This document shows, piece by piece, positions 62,628 to 64,000 of a stretch of 64,000 nucleotides of DNA (its first letter is position 1; every line of letters starts with the position of its first letter). The position numbers were made by a program, and so were the translations under genes. The notes under the pieces are model-generated. The model was not told where the DNA came from and searched no databases. It saw only the letters and a program-made list of their open reading frames with translations. The DNA is from Phormidesmis priestleyi ULC007. Lineage in GTDB: Bacteria > Cyanobacteriota > Cyanobacteriia > Leptolyngbyales > Leptolyngbyaceae. The stretch lies in contig NZ_MPPI01000007.1 in NCBI RefSeq assembly GCF_001895925.1, positions 100,409 to 164,408 on the forward strand, in the 5' to 3' direction.

Positions 62628-62852
62628 ATGGTTAGTTTGTTTGTCTGGTTTGCAGCAGCTTGGGTCGGGGGAACGGCGGCAATATTGGGTAGCTTGATGG
62701 CGATCGGGACGCTAATTCTCTGGTGTGTCCCCAATCAGTCTGGGGCGTGGCAAAATCAATTGAAATTATTGGGATTTTCGGTGGGGTTGACGATCGTGGG
62801 TTTTGCCCTCCTCTTCATATTTTCTGGCAGCCCCGCGAATATAAAATTCTGA
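62628..62852 (+). CDS. Small membrane protein, two helices
   Basis: 74 residues: MVSLFVWFAAAWVGGTAAIL, LMAIGTLILWCVPN, and LLGFSVGLTIVGFALLFIFS. Soluble middle is short. No family recognised. It follows CP12 by 80 bases and precedes a short repeat. Confidence 0.55.
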   Translation: MVSLFVWFAAAWVGGTAAILGSLMAIGTLILWCVPNQSGAWQNQLKLLGFSVGLTIVGFALLFIFSGSPANIKF

Positions 62853-62864
62853 CCCATTAGATTT

Positions 62865-62920
62865 CGTATGGGCACGGCATTGCTGTGCCCTCCTCTCGTA
62901 TGGCATTGCCTCGCCCTCAT
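62865..62920. repeat. Short palindrome-containing repeat (GGGCACGGCATTGCTGTGCCC)
   Basis: The TATGGGCACGGCATTGCTGT segment forms a hairpin with GTGCCC and is followed by TATGGCATTGCCTCGCCC. It resembles the middle part of the family 2 element at 37101-37198. It is non-coding. Confidence 0.45.
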
Positions 62921-63091
62921 TTCTTTCCAAATCGATTTTTGCCTGTACAATTGCTCAAAATCGTCAAAAAACCGAAAAATATATAGAACGCTTGTTCTAA
63001 CTGTGCTATCAATATAGGAAACTCGCTCATTTCCAGCCACAAAGCCCTATTCGGGCTACACTAAACACTCATTTTTCGGTCAGAACAGCCT

Positions 63092-64000
63092 GTGTACGTC
63101 AAGCGCGTCGAACTGACTAACTTCAAATCTTTTGGTGGCACCACTCCGATTCCGTTGCTGCCGGGGTTTACTGTGATTTCGGGCCCAAACGGGTCAGGCA
63201 AATCAAATCTGCTCGACGCATTGCTGTTTTGCTTGGGTTTGGCAGGCTCTAAAGGAATGCGGGCAGAGCGGCTCCCTGACTTGGTAAATCACACCCAAAG
63301 CACACGCGGACGATCGACCGTTGAAGCCGCCGTTACCACCACGTTTGACCTGTCTGACGAGCTTGATTTGCTTAATACATTGGGCAAGCCCGAAGGTGAG
63401 GAAGTCGAACTGGCATCCAACCAAAATGGACACACCAACGGCAATGGTAACGGTAACGGTGCAAGTGAAACTCCTAACACCGAATGGAGCGTTACCCGAA
63501 AACTAAGAGTCACTCAGCAAGGCACTTATACCTCTAACTATTTTATTAACGGCGAACCCTGCACCCTGACTGATTTACACGAGCAACTCAATCGTCTGCG
63601 AATTTATCCTGAAGGTTACAACGTTGTGCTTCAGGGAGACGTAACGCGGATCATCTCCATGAACGCAAAAGAGCGGCGAGAAATCATTGATGAAATGGCT
63701 GGTGTGGCATCGTTCGATCGCAAGATCAATCAAGCCAAAGACAAGCTCGACGCGGTAAAAGAGCGAGAAGACAAATATCACATCGTCGAAAAAGAATTGA
63801 TCGATCAGCGCGATCGTCTGGCACAAGATCGCATCAAAGCTGAAAAATATCAAAAACTTCGCGGCGAACTGCAAGCCAAAGAGCAGTGGGAAGTCGTGAT
63901 TCGCTATCGGCAAGCTGCCCGAAGTGTCGAGCAACTGCAAGCGCAAATTCAGACTGGCGAGACAGAAATCGTTGATTTAACGACTCAGATTGCGGCGATC
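63092..64000 (+). CDS. smc: Chromosome partition protein SMC, N-terminal part (runs off window end)
   Basis: The first 303 codons from GTG 63092. The N-terminal motif [16 protein letters not shown] and Walker [21 protein letters not shown] are those of SMC proteins, as is the [20 protein letters not shown] region with [20 protein letters not shown]. The long coiled coil begins near residue 215. A Gly/Asn-rich insert ([12 protein letters not shown], about residue 112) interrupts the head domain, an uncommon feature. The rest, with hinge and C-terminal head, is outside the window. Confidence 0.95.
   Translation, partial: MYVKRVELTNFKSFGGTTPIPLLPGFTVISGPNGSGKSNLLDALLFCLGLAGSKGMRAERLPDLVNHTQSTRGRSTVEAAVTTTFDLSDELDLLNTLGKPEGEEVELASNQNGHTNGNGNGNGASETPNTEWSVTRKLRVTQQGTYTSNYFINGEPCTLTDLHEQLNRLRIYPEGYNVVLQGDVTRIISMNAKERREIIDEMAGVASFDRKINQAKDKLDAVKEREDKYHIVEKELIDQRDRLAQDRIKAEKYQKLRGELQAKEQWEVVIRYRQAARSVEQLQAQIQTGETEIVDLTTQIAAI

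Overview
The window comes from a cyanobacterium, most likely a filamentous Leptolyngbya-like form. This rests on photosynthetic and plastid-type genes (por, chlP, hemA, a CP12 gene beside the dual fructose/sedoheptulose bisphosphatase, Ycf34, Tic20, an EGY-like site-2 protease) and on the very high density of the HIP1 octamer GCGATCGC inside genes. The exact genus cannot be read from the sequence.

Layout. 1-9.4 kb: por (cut by the window edge), a DUF3288 protein, a GT4 glycosyltransferase, an MFS-recO-deoC gene string, chlP and a nucleoside hydrolase. 9.4-19.4 kb: an accessory island in decay. It holds a frameshifted HicB/MazF-like gene, the first 37 codons of a DUF4255 (Pvc16-like) gene, an IS630-type element with a broken transposase, and then a run of frameshifted genes that resemble the distal part of an extracellular contractile injection system (eCIS) locus: a carbohydrate-binding-like protein, a large unknown protein, an AAA+ ATPase and a DUF4157 protein. 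A BrnT/BrnA-like toxin-antitoxin pair sits between two 257-bp copies of the ATPase 3' end. A histidine-kinase fragment split by a MITE and a UBP zinc-finger gene with a nonsense codon follow. 19.5-29.8 kb: fasciclin protein, a protein with a duplicated helix-turn-helix-like domain, an Rpn-type nuclease, dnaN - putative oriC - dnaA, a Ski2-like helicase and an HD-GYP response regulator. 30-38.4 kb: repeats, Tic20, FAH-family hydrolase, rpsF, a thioredoxin-reductase-like flavoprotein, two overlapping unknown genes, a STAS protein, DedA and argG. 38.5-49.8 kb: GT2, a beta-propeller protein, rpsB-tsf, an orphan HicB, an RsbW-like kinase with an RR-GAF-SpoIIE phosphatase, a PIN protein, site-2 protease, TPR protein and Ycf34. 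50-64 kb: CCA-adding enzyme, small basic protein, FAD oxidoreductase, YaaW-family protein, O-antigen-ligase-like protein, UPF0182 protein, HicBA, hemA, glpX-type F/SBPase, CP12 and the start of smc.

Mobile sequence. The most useful new observation is a MITE family of about 175 bp (ends AACGTCAGTTCGACGAG, 5-bp target duplications). Most copies have a palindromic GCCCCCTAAATCCCCC core nested in the shell; one 88-bp copy is an empty shell. One copy splits a histidine-kinase reading frame, and removing it with one target duplication restores the frame exactly. Two other copies sit on the stop codons of deoC and hicB. A second small inverted-repeat family (ends GGATCGTGAATTAAAT) is also scattered here.

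How the genes fit together. The housekeeping genes are intact while the 9.4-19.4 kb island has about six frameshifts, so I read the island as genuine decay rather than general sequencing error. The simplest history is an eCIS locus whose structural genes (sheath, tube, baseplate) were lost in a deletion ending at the IS630 copy, after which the remaining genes drifted. All functional calls come from reading translated sequence; no database search was run.
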